Source: Marinobacter sp. es.042 (GTDB lineage Bacteria > Pseudomonadota > Gammaproteobacteria > Pseudomonadales > Oleiphilaceae). From it: a stretch of 64,000 bases of DNA. The position numbers and the translations under genes were made by a program. Shown piece after piece: positions 37,622 to 46,985 of this stretch (its first letter is position 1; each line of letters starts with the position of its first letter). Location: assembly GCF_900188315.1 (NCBI RefSeq), contig NZ_LT897781.1:3348001-3412000 (forward strand). Reading direction: 5' to 3'. The notes under the pieces are model-generated. The model saw only the letters and a list, made by a program, of their open reading frames with translations. It was not told where the DNA came from and searched no databases.

Positions 37622-37653
37622 AAAAAAAGCGCCGTGCTTTCGCAGGGCGCTTT
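37622..37653 (-). terminator. Rho-independent terminator of pckA
   Basis: On the minus strand, stem AAAGCGCC (37646-37653) and GGCGCTTT (37626-37633) enclose a 12-nt loop and are followed by a run of T. It lies 20 bp after the pckA stop. Confidence 0.85.
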
Positions 37654-37673
37654 CCTTACTTGCCGTAATCGAC

Positions 37674-39209
37674 TCAGCTCAGCTTCGGACCGGCTTCGAC
37701 GATCGAATCTGCCACGTCGAACTTCTTGAAGTTCTCGACGAACTGGGCGATCAGTTCCTGGGCCTTGCCATCGTAGTAGTCCGGGCTTACCCATGTGTTG
37801 CGCGGGTTCAGCAGCTTGGTGTCCACGCCCGGAACATGTTTGGGCACGTCCAGGTTCAGGGTCGGCAGGTGTTCGGTTTCAACGTCGTCCAGGTCGCCAT
37901 TCTGGATTGAGGCGATGATGGCACGGGTGGTCGGAATGCTGAATCGCTGGCCTTCACCGTAAGGGCCGCCGGTCCAGCCGGTGTTGACCAGGAAGACCTT
38001 GCTGCCAAACTCGTCCATCCGCTTCATCAGAAGTTCGGCGTAAACGCCGGCGGGACGGGGGAAGAAGGGCGCACCGAAGCAGGTTGAGAAGGTAGACTTC
38101 AGTTTCGAGGAGGAACCCATCTCGGTGGAGCCAACCAGAGCGGTATAGCCACTCAGGAAGTGGTAAGCGGCGCCTTCGCGGCTCAGGATGGACACGGGCG
38201 GCAGAACGCCGGTCATGTCGCAGGTCAGGAACACGATATGAGATGGCTCACCGGCGCGGTTCTCGATCACGCGCTTTTCAACGTGCTCAAGCGGGTAGGC
38301 GCAGCGGGAGTTTTCGGTGAGGGATACGTCGGTGTAATCCGGCTCACGGGTCTCGGGGTCGATGGTCACGTTCTCGACAATGGCACCGAAACGGATGGCG
38401 TCCCAGATGATCGGTTCATTTTTGCGAGACAGGTCGATGCACTTCGCATAGCAACCGCCTTCGACGTTGAATACGGTGCCCGGGCCCCAGCCGTGCTCGT
38501 CGTCACCGATGAGGAAGCGGTGCGGATCGGCGGAGAGGGTGGTCTTGCCGGTGCCGGACAGACCGAAGAACAGGCAGGTCTCGCCGTCTTCACCAACGTT
38601 GGCGGAGCAGTGCATCGGCAGCACGTCTTTTTCCGGCAGCAGGAAGTTCTGCACGGAGAACATGGCCTTTTTCATCTCGCCGGCGTAGTGCATGCCAGCC
38701 AGCAGAACCTTGCGCTTGGCAAAGTTGATCATCACGCAGCCGTCGCTGTTGGTGCCATCGCGCTCGGGATCGCACTCGAAGTTGGCGGCGTTCAGGATCT
38801 GCCATTCCTGCTTGTCGGCCTGGTTGTAGCTGTCCGGACGGATAAACAGGTTGCGGCCGAACAGATTCTGCCAGGCGGTCTCGGTCGTCATTTTGACCGG
38901 CAGGTAATGTTCCGGGTCGGAACCAACATGAACGTGAGACAGGAACTGGTCTTTCTCGGCGATGTAGGCTTCAACACGATCCCAGAGGGCGTCGAATTTT
39001 TCAGCGTCGAAGGGACGGTTGATCGGACCCCAGTGGATATCGTCCGAGGTGCTGGGCTCCTCGACAATATAACGGTCCTTGGGAGACCGGCCCGTGCGCT
39101 CACCGGTTTTTACGACCAGGGAACCGTTGGCTGCCAGCTGGCCTTCTTCACGCGCCAGTGCTACCTCAACCAGTCGTGCTGTACTCAGATCATTATAAGT
39201 GTTGCTCAC
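37674..39209 (-). CDS. pckA: Phosphoenolpyruvate carboxykinase (ATP)
   Basis: This 511-residue gluconeogenic enzyme makes PEP from oxaloacetate and ATP. The kinase P-loop [14 protein letters not shown] lies near residue 220; the substrate region [12 protein letters not shown] near 40 and [15 protein letters not shown] near 350. GTG at 39209 ([15 protein letters not shown]) has GAGGTC upstream and gives the usual family length; an ATG at 39290 would add 27 atypical residues. The terminator follows the stop. Synteny with hslO, hslR and yrfG resembles enterobacteria. Confidence 0.95.
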   Translation of the reverse strand: MSNTYNDLSTARLVEVALAREEGQLAANGSLVVKTGERTGRSPKDRYIVEEPSTSDDIHWGPINRPFDAEKFDALWDRVEAYIAEKDQFLSHVHVGSDPEHYLPVKMTTETAWQNLFGRNLFIRPDSYNQADKQEWQILNAANFECDPERDGTNSDGCVMINFAKRKVLLAGMHYAGEMKKAMFSVQNFLLPEKDVLPMHCSANVGEDGETCLFFGLSGTGKTTLSADPHRFLIGDDEHGWGPGTVFNVEGGCYAKCIDLSRKNEPIIWDAIRFGAIVENVTIDPETREPDYTDVSLTENSRCAYPLEHVEKRVIENRAGEPSHIVFLTCDMTGVLPPVSILSREGAAYHFLSGYTALVGSTEMGSSSKLKSTFSTCFGAPFFPRPAGVYAELLMKRMDEFGSKVFLVNTGWTGGPYGEGQRFSIPTTRAIIASIQNGDLDDVETEHLPTLNLDVPKHVPGVDTKLLNPRNTWVSPDYYDGKAQELIAQFVENFKKFDVADSIVEAGPKLS

Positions 39210-39382
39210 TTCGACCTCGCCCTCGGGATGTCTTAGTGATTGCTCAGGCCGCCCCCCTAAAATTGACGGAAATCTGAGCAATCGGGTCAATTCAGGCGCG
39301 CTATTATGCCAGAGACGCCGGTAAAAAACGACTGCCCGGGAAGCCTTGCTATCAGCGGGTTCCCGGCTAATCGAACGTGTTT

Positions 39383-40237
39383 CTAGTGTAGCGTATGACC
39401 GGTGAAAAGATGATCAATATCATTTCTATCGAAGCGATAGTGAGCATGACAGAACTGGCAGTCCATTTCGATAGAGCCCTCTTCCTCCACGATGCTGTAA
39501 CACTCCTCGCGGCCAATGGCTTCCAGGGCACCGAGGGTGCGCTCCCGGGAGCAGCTGCACTGGAAGGCGACCGGTTCGGCGTCAAACAGGCGTACGGTCT
39601 CCTCGTGGAACAGGCGGTGAAGCAGGGTTTCGCTGTCCAGCTCCAGTAATTCGGAGGCTTCCACGGTTCGGGCCAGGTGGTTGACCCGGTCCCAGAGGTC
39701 TTCATCCTCCTCTGTAGCGCCCGGCAGGCGCTGGAGCATCAGGCCGGCGGCGCCGTTTTCGTCGGCAAACAGGAACAGGCTGGTGGGAATCTGCTCCGAG
39801 CGATCAAAGTATTCCTCAAGGCAGCCGGAGAGTGTCTCCTGATCCCGGGGTACAACGCCCTGATAACGGTTGCCGCGGTTGGGCGTGATGGTAATAGCCA
39901 TCCGACCCTCGCCGAGCAGATCGTGGAAGCTGTCTTCGCTGACCGCGTGCTCATCAAAGCGGGCCAGGCCGCGGATGTGTCTGTCGTGGCTGCACTCGGC
40001 CATCAATGTGCGCAGAGGCCCTTCCCCCTGGGCCTGTACCGACAATGTACCTTCAAACTTCAGGGTGCTGCTCATCAGGATGCTTGCCACCAGTGCTTCT
40101 CCGAGGAGTTCCCGGACCGTGTCCGGGTAGGGCGCCTGGCTGCCTATTTCCTGATAGCTGTCCGCTAGCTGCACCCAGGCTCCGCGCACCTGGCTGTGTT
40201 CAAAAATAAAGCGCTGGAACTGGTCGCGGGCTGCCAT
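39383..40237 (-). CDS. hslO: Redox-regulated chaperone Hsp33
   Basis: This 284-residue protein is a holdase activated by oxidation of its zinc-bound cysteines. The four Cys are seen near the C-terminus as CSCS ([14 protein letters not shown]) and CQFC ([12 protein letters not shown]). The N-terminal domain has [14 protein letters not shown] and the [11 protein letters not shown] core. ATG at 40237 has AGGAG upstream. It follows hslR by 69 bp in a probable yrfG-hslR-hslO unit. Confidence 0.95.
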   Translation of the reverse strand: MAARDQFQRFIFEHSQVRGAWVQLADSYQEIGSQAPYPDTVRELLGEALVASILMSSTLKFEGTLSVQAQGEGPLRTLMAECSHDRHIRGLARFDEHAVSEDSFHDLLGEGRMAITITPNRGNRYQGVVPRDQETLSGCLEEYFDRSEQIPTSLFLFADENGAAGLMLQRLPGATEEDEDLWDRVNHLARTVEASELLELDSETLLHRLFHEETVRLFDAEPVAFQCSCSRERTLGALEAIGREECYSIVEEEGSIEMDCQFCHAHYRFDRNDIDHLFTGHTLH

Positions 40238-40306
40238 GTTGTATCTCCTGAATGCTGAATGCCGGTCGTTGCACGTTTGACCGAGGGCGGGGATGTGAAA
40301 AAGGGT

Positions 40307-40714
40307 TCAGAGGCCGTTCTGTTCGCGAAAGCGCTGAATGTCCCTGCGGTCTTTCTTTGAGGGCCTTCTGGCCGGAGGAAGCTGCGCTGCCTGCATGGTT
40401 TTACGCTGCCAGGCCATTTCCTCGCGTTTCTTAACGCTGTCTTCGGTTTCGTGGTATAGCTTCTGGGCTTCGGGTGCACCACGGCGCCGGTCGCTGATGT
40501 CATCAACAATAATGATTTTTTCCTGCCAGCCCAGGCGCAGCGTCAGCTTGGCGCCGGCTTCCACCAGCCTGCCGGGTTTGCATCTCTGGCTGTTGTAGTG
40601 GACCTTGCCACCCTCGATCGCTTCCTTGGCCAGGGAGCGGGTCTTGTAGAATCGGGCGGCCCAGAGCCATTTATCAAGTCTTACACGTTGGTCGTCAGCG
40701 GTTGATGCCGTCAT
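40307..40714 (-). CDS. hslR: Ribosome-associated heat shock protein Hsp15
   Basis: This 135-residue S4-domain RNA-binding protein begins RLDKWLWAARFYKTRSLAKEAIEGGKVHYN and has GAKLTLRLG and a basic tail RRPSKKDRRDIQRF. It rescues stalled 50S subunits bearing a peptidyl-tRNA. ATG at 40714 has GAGGAG upstream. It lies between yrfG and hslO in the order known from E. coli. Confidence 0.95.
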   Translation of the reverse strand: MTASTADDQRVRLDKWLWAARFYKTRSLAKEAIEGGKVHYNSQRCKPGRLVEAGAKLTLRLGWQEKIIIVDDISDRRRGAPEAQKLYHETEDSVKKREEMAWQRKTMQAAQLPPARRPSKKDRRDIQRFREQNGL

Positions 40715-40755
40715 GTCTCCTCACCTGATGGGCTAGTAGGCCAATTATAACCCTG

Positions 40756-41445
40756 TCATCGGCCGGATGGCAGGGGCGACCGCTGGCGAAGCGCGGGGAG
40801 AATTTCATCGAAGTGATGAATGCAGGGTATTTCCGGGTGCTGTTCCCGGGCTTCCTGCTGGCTGTCCGGCGCCAATACGGCCAGACATTGGGCAATGCCG
40901 GCTGCCAGCGCACTTTCCAGCACCGGAAAACTGTCGTCGACCATCAGGGTGCTGTCGGCCTGGTAAGGCGTTACCCGCTGGAGGTCCTGCCAGAACGAGG
41001 GATCTTCCTTGGGCTTGCCCAACTGGTGGCTGGATACAATGGCATCCACCCTTGTATCGAGGCCGGTTCGTTTCAGCTTCAGGGCCAAGGGGTCGGGGTG
41101 ACAGTTGGTGACAATCACCGAGTGAAGCCCGGCTTGTCGGAGGGCATCGAGAAAATCCGTTACGTGGGGGCGATAACCGATCCGGTCGCCCACCTCTGCT
41201 TTCAGTCCCGTGATGTCGAGGGACAGCCGCTCGCTCCAGTAATCGGTGCAGTACCAGTTCAATGAGCCGCGCTCGGCCATGATCATCGGAATCAGGCGGT
41301 CTTTCGCTTCCTGGGGGTGGAGGTCGTAGTGCTCGGCGTACCTTGCCGGCAGATGCTCTAGCCAGAAGTGGTTATCGAAATGCAGATCCAGCAGTGTCCC
41401 GTCCATATCCAGGAACACCGTGTTAAGCGAGGACCAGTCAACCAT
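40756..41445 (-). CDS. yrfG: HAD-family GMP/IMP nucleotidase YrfG-like
   Basis: This 229-residue HAD hydrolase has motif I FLDMDGTLLDLHFD (near residue 12), motif II VIVTNCH (near 115), and motifs III/IV with KPKEDP and MVDDSFPVLESA. E. coli YrfG dephosphorylates purine mononucleotides. The start is placed by the family N-terminus (VDWSSLNTVFLDMDG). Unusually, a terminator-like hairpin and T-run end five bases before the start codon, so the leader needs explanation. Confidence 0.9.
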   Translation of the reverse strand: MVDWSSLNTVFLDMDGTLLDLHFDNHFWLEHLPARYAEHYDLHPQEAKDRLIPMIMAERGSLNWYCTDYWSERLSLDITGLKAEVGDRIGYRPHVTDFLDALRQAGLHSVIVTNCHPDPLALKLKRTGLDTRVDAIVSSHQLGKPKEDPSFWQDLQRVTPYQADSTLMVDDSFPVLESALAAGIAQCLAVLAPDSQQEAREQHPEIPCIHHFDEILPALRQRSPLPSGR

Positions 41446-41449
41446 AGAG

Positions 41450-41480
41450 AAAAACAGCCTGAAGAATTTGCTTCAGGCTG
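41450..41480 (-). terminator. Rho-independent terminator abutting the yrfG start
   Basis: On the minus strand, CAGCCTGAAG, loop CAAATT, CTTCAGGCTG, is followed by TTTTT. It lies downstream of the small exported protein gene (stop at 41541) and only 5 bp before the yrfG ATG. It may serve as terminator of the former, attenuator of the latter, or both. Confidence 0.8.
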
Positions 41481-41540
41481 CCGGAGTTCGCTCGTCGGGG
41501 CAAGCCGTGATAGTACGGAGGCGTGCCCGATAGAGCCGGA

Positions 41541-41870
41541 TCAGTTGCTGGTCTGGACCGTCTCGGGTTTCTTGCCGGTACGGGTGCAGCCCAGGCAGCG
41601 CACGAAGGTCGCCTTGGCCGGGCCCATTACCAGAACTTCCCCTGCTTCATCGGCGTTGCCGCCCAGCAGGGAGAAGGGCAGGGAGACCAGGTAGACAGCG
41701 CTGCCCACGATGGTGGTAGCCAGCAAGGCCGGGCGAACAAAAATCGCATCACCGGTCATTGCCAGTGCCGACGGGGTTTCGTCCACGGCCTGGGCGTGCC
41801 CGAGGGATGAGAATGCCAACAGGCAGGCCGCCACAGTGGCTACCAGGGTGCGGGAAATCTTGCGGGTCAT
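41541..41870 (-). CDS. Small exported protein
   Basis: This 109-residue protein has a signal peptide (residues 1-27, LVATVAACLLAFSSLGHAQA), a hydrophobic segment near 48-68 (PALLATTIVGSAVYLVSLPFSLLGG) and a short tail with CLGC. The function is unknown to me. ATG at 41870 has CAGGAG upstream. It is followed by the terminator at 41450-41480 and looks monocistronic. Confidence 0.7.
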   Translation of the reverse strand: MTRKISRTLVATVAACLLAFSSLGHAQAVDETPSALAMTGDAIFVRPALLATTIVGSAVYLVSLPFSLLGGNADEAGEVLVMGPAKATFVRCLGCTRTGKKPETVQTSN

Positions 41871-42054
41871 CTTACTGTCTCCTGAGCTTTAGTGGCCCTG
41901 AAAGGGTACTGCTTTAAAGAAAAGCAAACCCGGATCGTATCAACCGGATACCATCCTATTGTAAACCGTGGGCGTTAATCCTCTGTTAACTATGAATCAT
42001 ATTTGCGCATTTTCAAACGATTTTTCGTTGCAGAATGTGCGATCTGGTCAGCGT

Positions 42055-42867
42055 TCAGCGCTGGCAACGGGGACAGTAAACCGTTGAGCGATTGTTCATC
42101 CGGATTTCCTTCAGAGGTGCCCCGCACTCCTTGCAGGGCTGGCCGCCCCGGCCATACACCAGCAGGGACTGGGCAAAATAGCCGGGCTTGCCATCGCTGT
42201 TCACGAAGTCCCGAAGGGTGGTTCCGCCCATCAGAATGGCGGCGCTGAGCGTTTCCCGGATGGCTTCGGCCAGCCTGTGATAGCGGTCGAGGCTGATTCT
42301 TCCGGCCTTGCGCCGGGGATGAATGCCCGATTTGAACAGCGCTTCATTGGCATAGATGTTACCGGCACCCACGACCACCTGATTGTCCATGATGAACGAT
42401 TTCACCGGTGTGTTTTTGCCGCGGGAGAGCCGGAACAGGTGCGCGCCATTGAATTCCGGGGCCAGGGGTTCCGGGCCCAGGTGGGTGATCAGCGGGTGCT
42501 CTTCGGCGGAATCAGCCCAAAGCCAGCAGCCGAACCGGCGTGGGTCGTTGAATCGAAGGATGACGCCGGACTGTAATGCCACATCGATATGATCATGGGT
42601 CAGGGGAGGGGTATTGTCAGTAATGATGCGCAGGCTGCCGGACATGCCAAGGTGAACAATCACCGTGCCCTGGTCCATATTCAGGAACAAATACTTGGCC
42701 CGGCGGTCTACACTTTTAATCACCTGACCTTCCAGTTTCACGCCCAGATCGGCCGGAACAGGCCAGCGCAGACTGCCGTTGCGGACTGTCACTCGGGTAA
42801 TTGTCTGGCCTTCGCAGTGGGGTGCAATACCCCGTCGCGTCGTTTCTACTTCGGGCAGTTCAGGCAC
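42055..42867 (-). CDS. mutM: Formamidopyrimidine-DNA glycosylase
   Basis: This 270-residue base-excision repair enzyme removes 8-oxoguanine. It starts with GTG, giving [13 protein letters not shown], with catalytic Pro2 and Glu3; the helix-two-turn-helix has [16 protein letters not shown], and the C-terminal zinc finger CKECG...CPRCQR is intact. It is divergent from the desaturase gene. Confidence 0.96.
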   Translation of the reverse strand: MPELPEVETTRRGIAPHCEGQTITRVTVRNGSLRWPVPADLGVKLEGQVIKSVDRRAKYLFLNMDQGTVIVHLGMSGSLRIITDNTPPLTHDHIDVALQSGVILRFNDPRRFGCWLWADSAEEHPLITHLGPEPLAPEFNGAHLFRLSRGKNTPVKSFIMDNQVVVGAGNIYANEALFKSGIHPRRKAGRISLDRYHRLAEAIRETLSAAILMGGTTLRDFVNSDGKPGYFAQSLLVYGRGGQPCKECGAPLKEIRMNNRSTVYCPRCQR

Positions 42868-43007
42868 GGGCGGGAATCTCCGGTGGAAAACGGCTAAGTG
42901 TAATCAGTAACAATTTTGCATCCAAATGCTGTTGTTGTGGCTTACAGCTGTACGCTAAAGTGTGAAGGTTGGCTTCGCGCCAAAGATATTGATTTTGAGG
43001 ATTTGCT

Positions 43008-44186
43008 ATGTGGTTTAATGGTCTTCTTGACCTGTCGGTGATGCAGCTCATTCTGGTCACCCTCGGAATGACACACGTCACGATTGTCAGTGTAACGCTC
43101 TACCTGCATCGCCATTCGGCGCATAACTCGCTGGACCTGCATCCGGCCCTGAAACACTTCTTCCGGTTCTGGCTCTGGTTAACCACTGCGCAGAACACCA
43201 AGGAATGGACCGCCATCCATCGTAAACACCACGCCAAGTGCGAAACCGAGGAAGATCCCCACAGTCCGGTAGTGTTGGGTATTCGCAAGGTCCTGTTCCA
43301 GGGAGCCGAACTCTATGCGGAATCGGCGACGCCCGAAACGCTCGAGCGCTATGGCCAGCGGACACCGGAAGACTGGGTGGAGCGCAATGTTTACAGCCGC
43401 TACCGGATGTTGGGCATCGCGTTGATGGCGGTAATCAATCTGGCCCTGTTTGGCGTTCACGGTATCTGGATCTGGGCGGTGCAGATGATGTGGATTCCGG
43501 TCTGGGCTGCCGGTGTGGTCAACGGTATCGGCCACTGGATGGGTTACCGGAACTACGAATGTGCTGATAACGCCCGCAATATTTCGCCTATTGGTTTTCT
43601 GATTGGCGGCGAAGAGTTGCACAACAATCACCACACCTATCCGAATTCCTCCAAGCTGTCCCGCCGCTGGTTCGAAGTGGATATCGGCTGGGGCTACATC
43701 CGCCTGTTCCAGTTGTTCGGGCTGGCCAAGCCCAAGGGTTATCGACCGATTGCCCACCATGTGCCAGGTAAACTGGAGGTGGATGTGGAAACGGTTCAGG
43801 CCATCGCCAACAACCGGTTTGATATCATGCGCCAGTATCGTAAACGTGTCATGGAGCCGGTCCTGCGCCAGCAGAAGTCGCTGATGGACGATGAGATCCG
43901 TCCCCGTTACCGGAAGCTCAAGCAACTGCTCTCCCGTGAGATCACGCTGATTCAGCCGAAGGAGAAGGAAACCCTCGAGTCTGTGCTGGAGCGCAATGCG
44001 GTGCTGCGCCAGATCTATGAGAAGAGCCACGAGCTGCAGGCGCTCTGGCGCCAGCGTGGGCTCAAACCCCAGGACAAGCTGAACGCGCTGATGGAGTGGT
44101 GCCGTGAGGCGGAAGCCAGCGGTATCCGCTATCTGGAAGAGTTCGCCGAGCACCTCCGGGCCTACTCGCTGCGCCCCTCGGCCTGA
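43008..44186 (+). CDS. Fatty acid desaturase (acyl delta-9 type)
   Basis: This 392-residue membrane di-iron desaturase has three His boxes: HRHSAH (near residue 29), HRKHH (near 67) and HNNHH (near 205). Hydrophobic helices lie before and between them (about 8-28, 135-180). The C-terminal 140 residues are helical and charged, longer than in eukaryotic relatives but like bacterial DesA/DesB. It introduces a double bond into acyl chains of membrane lipids. ATG at 43008 has GAGGA upstream, and a strong terminator follows at 44232. Confidence 0.9.
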   Translation: MWFNGLLDLSVMQLILVTLGMTHVTIVSVTLYLHRHSAHNSLDLHPALKHFFRFWLWLTTAQNTKEWTAIHRKHHAKCETEEDPHSPVVLGIRKVLFQGAELYAESATPETLERYGQRTPEDWVERNVYSRYRMLGIALMAVINLALFGVHGIWIWAVQMMWIPVWAAGVVNGIGHWMGYRNYECADNARNISPIGFLIGGEELHNNHHTYPNSSKLSRRWFEVDIGWGYIRLFQLFGLAKPKGYRPIAHHVPGKLEVDVETVQAIANNRFDIMRQYRKRVMEPVLRQQKSLMDDEIRPRYRKLKQLLSREITLIQPKEKETLESVLERNAVLRQIYEKSHELQALWRQRGLKPQDKLNALMEWCREAEASGIRYLEEFAEHLRAYSLRPSA

Positions 44187-44231
44187 TACGGGGTAGAGAA
44201 TCGACGTAAACCTGCTTCGGCGGGGAATCCG

Positions 44232-44265
44232 GGGCCAGATGAAAGTGTTCATCTGGCCCTTTTTT
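44232..44265 (+). terminator. Rho-independent terminator of the desaturase gene
   Basis: A 12-bp stem, GGGCCAGATGAA with TTCATCTGGCCC, loop AGTG, is followed by six T. It lies 45 bp after the desaturase stop, and its T-run touches the convergent rsmD stop. Confidence 0.9.
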
Positions 44266-44914
44266 ATTCTGGCCCGGAAACAACCCGGAACAGGGAGTAG
44301 GTGACCTGTCCCGCACTTTTTTGCCGGTGCAGCTGCCAGGAAACGGGCACAGAAGGCGTTGGCAGCTCGCTCTCGTGTTCCACGTAAACCCAGCCGCCGG
44401 GTTTGATCCACGCCTGTTGTTCCAGCAACGGAAACAGCTTTTCGAGCCAGCCCTGGCGAAACGGCGGATCCATGAACACGATATCGAATGGCGGCCGGTT
44501 TCTCTGGGCCAGATAGCTTTCGACGTCCGAACACACCACTTCGCCGTTGTCGGATTTCAACAACCGGAGGTTGTCCCGCAGTGCTCTGGCCAAGGCTGGC
44601 GTGTGGTCCACGAGGGTGGCCTGCCCGGCACCGCGGGAAAGAGCCTCTAGCCCGAGGGCGCCGGAGCCGGCGAACAAATCGAGGCAGTCACTGCCGGCAA
44701 GGTGGAAGGCAAGCCAGTTGAACAGGGTTTCGCGGGTGCGCGCGGGGGTGGGTCGAACGCCACCGGCGTCCGGGAAGCGCAGTTTGCGGCTGCGCCAGTT
44801 GCCGCCAATGATTCGCAGCTCACCGGTGCCGCTGCCTTTGCCAGCCGGAGCCGCCTCGCGACCAGCTGGGGATCTCGTCTGGTGAGACCTGCTTGCGGAT
44901 TGTCTGCGCGTCAT
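44264..44914 (-). CDS. rsmD: 16S rRNA m2G966 methyltransferase
   Basis: This 216-residue SAM-dependent enzyme modifies G966 of 16S rRNA. It has LRIIGGNWRSRKLRFPD, RPTPARTRETLFNWL, the SAM motif DLFAGSGALGLEALSRGA and the catalytic DIVFMDPPF. A basic, low-complexity N-terminus (about 30 residues) precedes the usual start, so translation might begin later. It is divergent from ftsY, the common arrangement in gammaproteobacteria. Confidence 0.94.
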   Translation of the reverse strand: MTRRQSASRSHQTRSPAGREAAPAGKGSGTGELRIIGGNWRSRKLRFPDAGGVRPTPARTRETLFNWLAFHLAGSDCLDLFAGSGALGLEALSRGAGQATLVDHTPALARALRDNLRLLKSDNGEVVCSDVESYLAQRNRPPFDIVFMDPPFRQGWLEKLFPLLEQQAWIKPGGWVYVEHESELPTPSVPVSWQLHRQKSAGQVTYSLFRVVSGPE

Positions 44915-45075
44915 AGCCGCCGCTCCACGGAAATATTCGGTTCAGGATATGTGCCTGCATCTTACCGGAAACGTTTACGGTCGCGATAATCGGAGCGACC
45001 CTCACTTCACCGGGACAGTCTGCTAGAATACCGGCTTTCTTTGTCCCGCCCATTCAGACTGATGGATTGATTTTT

Positions 45076-46263
45076 ATGACGGCAGAGTGGATTTCAATCG
45101 GCCTCCTGGCCCTTCTTGTGCTCGTATTTGTCCTGGATATCGCCGGCAACCGTAGCCGGGCACCACGCCCCAAGCCGGTGCCGCAGCGCAAGCCCGAGGT
45201 TTCCAAAGGGCCGGCACCAGAGCCGGAAGAGGGCGAGATTGAAGCGCCTGCCGCCGCAGAGCCACAACCAGAGCCGGTGGCTGAGCCGGAACCGACCCCA
45301 GAGCCCGCGGAAGAACCGCAGAAAGCACCGGAACCGGAGCCTCAGGTCAGCGTTTTCGAGCGCATCAAAAAGGGGTTGGGCAAAACCCGGGCAAGCCTGA
45401 CCGGTGGCTTGTCCGACATGTTCTCGCTTGGCAAGAAAATTGATGAGGAGCTGCTGGAGGAAATCGAGACGACGCTGCTGATGGCAGACGTTGGCGTAAC
45501 CGCCACTTCTGAAATCATCGACTCACTCACCGACAAGCTTGAGCGCAATCAGCTCAAAGACGGCGAGGCCCTGCGTAAGGCTCTGAGGGATGAACTGCAC
45601 GGTCTGCTGAAGGATGTCACCAAGCCACTGCAGATCGACTCCGGCAAGACGCCTTATGTGATTCTCATGGTGGGCGTAAATGGGGTGGGCAAGACCACCA
45701 CCATCGGCAAGCTCACCAAGAAATTCCAGAACGAAGGAAAATCGGTCATGCTGGCCGCCGGCGATACCTTCCGTGCCGCTGCCGTTGAGCAGCTGCAGGT
45801 CTGGGGCGAGCGCAACAAGGTTCCGGTGGTGGCGCAACACACCGGTGCTGACAGTGCGTCGGTGATTTTCGATGCCATCCAGTCGGCCAAGTCCCGTGGT
45901 GTTGATGTTGTGATTGCCGATACTGCCGGCCGCCTGCAGAACAAGGACAACCTGATGCAGGAGCTGGAAAAGGTGGTCCGGGTTATGAAGAAGCTGGACG
46001 AATCCGCACCCCACGAGGTCATGCTGGTGCTGGATGCAGGCACCGGCCAGAACGCCCTGAGCCAGGCGCAGGTGTTCCAGCAGGCCGTCGGCGTCAGTGG
46101 CATTACGTTAACGAAACTGGACGGCACGGCCAAAGGCGGTATCGTGTTTGCCATCGCCCGTCAGTTGCAGTTGCCCATCCGGTTTATTGGTGTTGGTGAG
46201 CAGGTGGACGACCTGCGCAGTTTTGATGCCGAAACCTTTGTGGACGCCCTGTTTGACGAATAG
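45076..46263 (+). CDS. ftsY: Signal recognition particle receptor FtsY
   Basis: This 395-residue SRP GTPase receptor brings ribosomes making membrane proteins to the translocon. It has an N-terminal hydrophobic helix (residues 4-22), an acidic Pro/Glu-rich A-domain (about 35-95), then the NG domain with GVNGVGKTTT (G1), DTAGRLQNK (G3) and TKLDGTAKGG (G4). ATG at 45076 is preferred to an upstream in-frame TTG. A -10-like TAGAAT near 45024 may be its promoter. The ftsY-ftsE-ftsX-rpoH order is the classical one. Confidence 0.95.
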   Translation: MTAEWISIGLLALLVLVFVLDIAGNRSRAPRPKPVPQRKPEVSKGPAPEPEEGEIEAPAAAEPQPEPVAEPEPTPEPAEEPQKAPEPEPQVSVFERIKKGLGKTRASLTGGLSDMFSLGKKIDEELLEEIETTLLMADVGVTATSEIIDSLTDKLERNQLKDGEALRKALRDELHGLLKDVTKPLQIDSGKTPYVILMVGVNGVGKTTTIGKLTKKFQNEGKSVMLAAGDTFRAAAVEQLQVWGERNKVPVVAQHTGADSASVIFDAIQSAKSRGVDVVIADTAGRLQNKDNLMQELEKVVRVMKKLDESAPHEVMLVLDAGTGQNALSQAQVFQQAVGVSGITLTKLDGTAKGGIVFAIARQLQLPIRFIGVGEQVDDLRSFDAETFVDALFDE

Positions 46264-46292
46264 CCCGGAATCCAGCCGCGCGGAAGCCGCCC

Positions 46293-46985
46293 ATGATTGA
46301 GTTTCGCCAGGTCACCAAGCGTTACGACAGTGATCACACCGCTCTGCGACAGGTCAACTTTGGCCTGGAGCGTGGCGAACTGGCGTTCCTGACCGGTCAT
46401 TCCGGCGCCGGCAAAAGTACCTTGCTGAAGCTGATCATGGTGATGGAGCGCCCCAGTGCCGGTGAAGTGGTGGTTGGGGGGCAGGTTCTCAACCGTTTGC
46501 CCCGACGCCAGATTCCCTACATTCGTCGCCACATTGGCGTGGTCTTCCAGAACCACCAACTGTTGTTTGACCGCACGGTGTTCGACAACGTCGCCATGCC
46601 ACTGGAAGTCATGGGCGCCTCCCCCAGAGATACGGGTCGCCGCGTGCGCGCGGCCCTGGACAAGGTGGGTTTGCTGCAGAAGGAAAAAATGAACCCGATG
46701 CAGCTCTCTGGCGGGGAGCAGCAGCGCGTGGGTATTGCCCGGGCGGTGGTGAACAAACCCCCGGTGCTGCTGGCGGATGAGCCCACGGGTAACCTGGACC
46801 CGGCTCTGTCTGCGGACATCATGAATCTGTTCGGGCAGTTCAGCCAGGTGGGTGTGACCGTGTTGATCGCAACCCACGACATCGCCCTGATCAACGAGAT
46901 GGGGCGTCGAACGCTGAAACTGGATCATGGCCGTCTGGTGGCCGGCGGCACGCCAGTTCTCGGGGGAGGTGTCCATGGCCGCTGA
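46293..46985 (+). CDS. ftsE: Cell division ABC ATPase FtsE
   Basis: This 230-residue ABC-type ATPase has Walker A GHSGAGKST, signature LSGGEQQR and Walker B VLLADEPTGN. With FtsX it activates periplasmic murein hydrolases at the septum. It starts 29 bp after ftsY and overlaps ftsX by 11 bp. Confidence 0.96.
   Translation: MIEFRQVTKRYDSDHTALRQVNFGLERGELAFLTGHSGAGKSTLLKLIMVMERPSAGEVVVGGQVLNRLPRRQIPYIRRHIGVVFQNHQLLFDRTVFDNVAMPLEVMGASPRDTGRRVRAALDKVGLLQKEKMNPMQLSGGEQQRVGIARAVVNKPPVLLADEPTGNLDPALSADIMNLFGQFSQVGVTVLIATHDIALINEMGRRTLKLDHGRLVAGGTPVLGGGVHGR

Noticed and set aside
38160..39236. 358-codon plus-strand open frame
   Set aside because: Antisense to pckA; no independent evidence.
43179..44534. 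451-codon minus-strand open frame
   Set aside because: It spans the desaturase gene, its terminator and part of rsmD in reverse; clearly a shadow.
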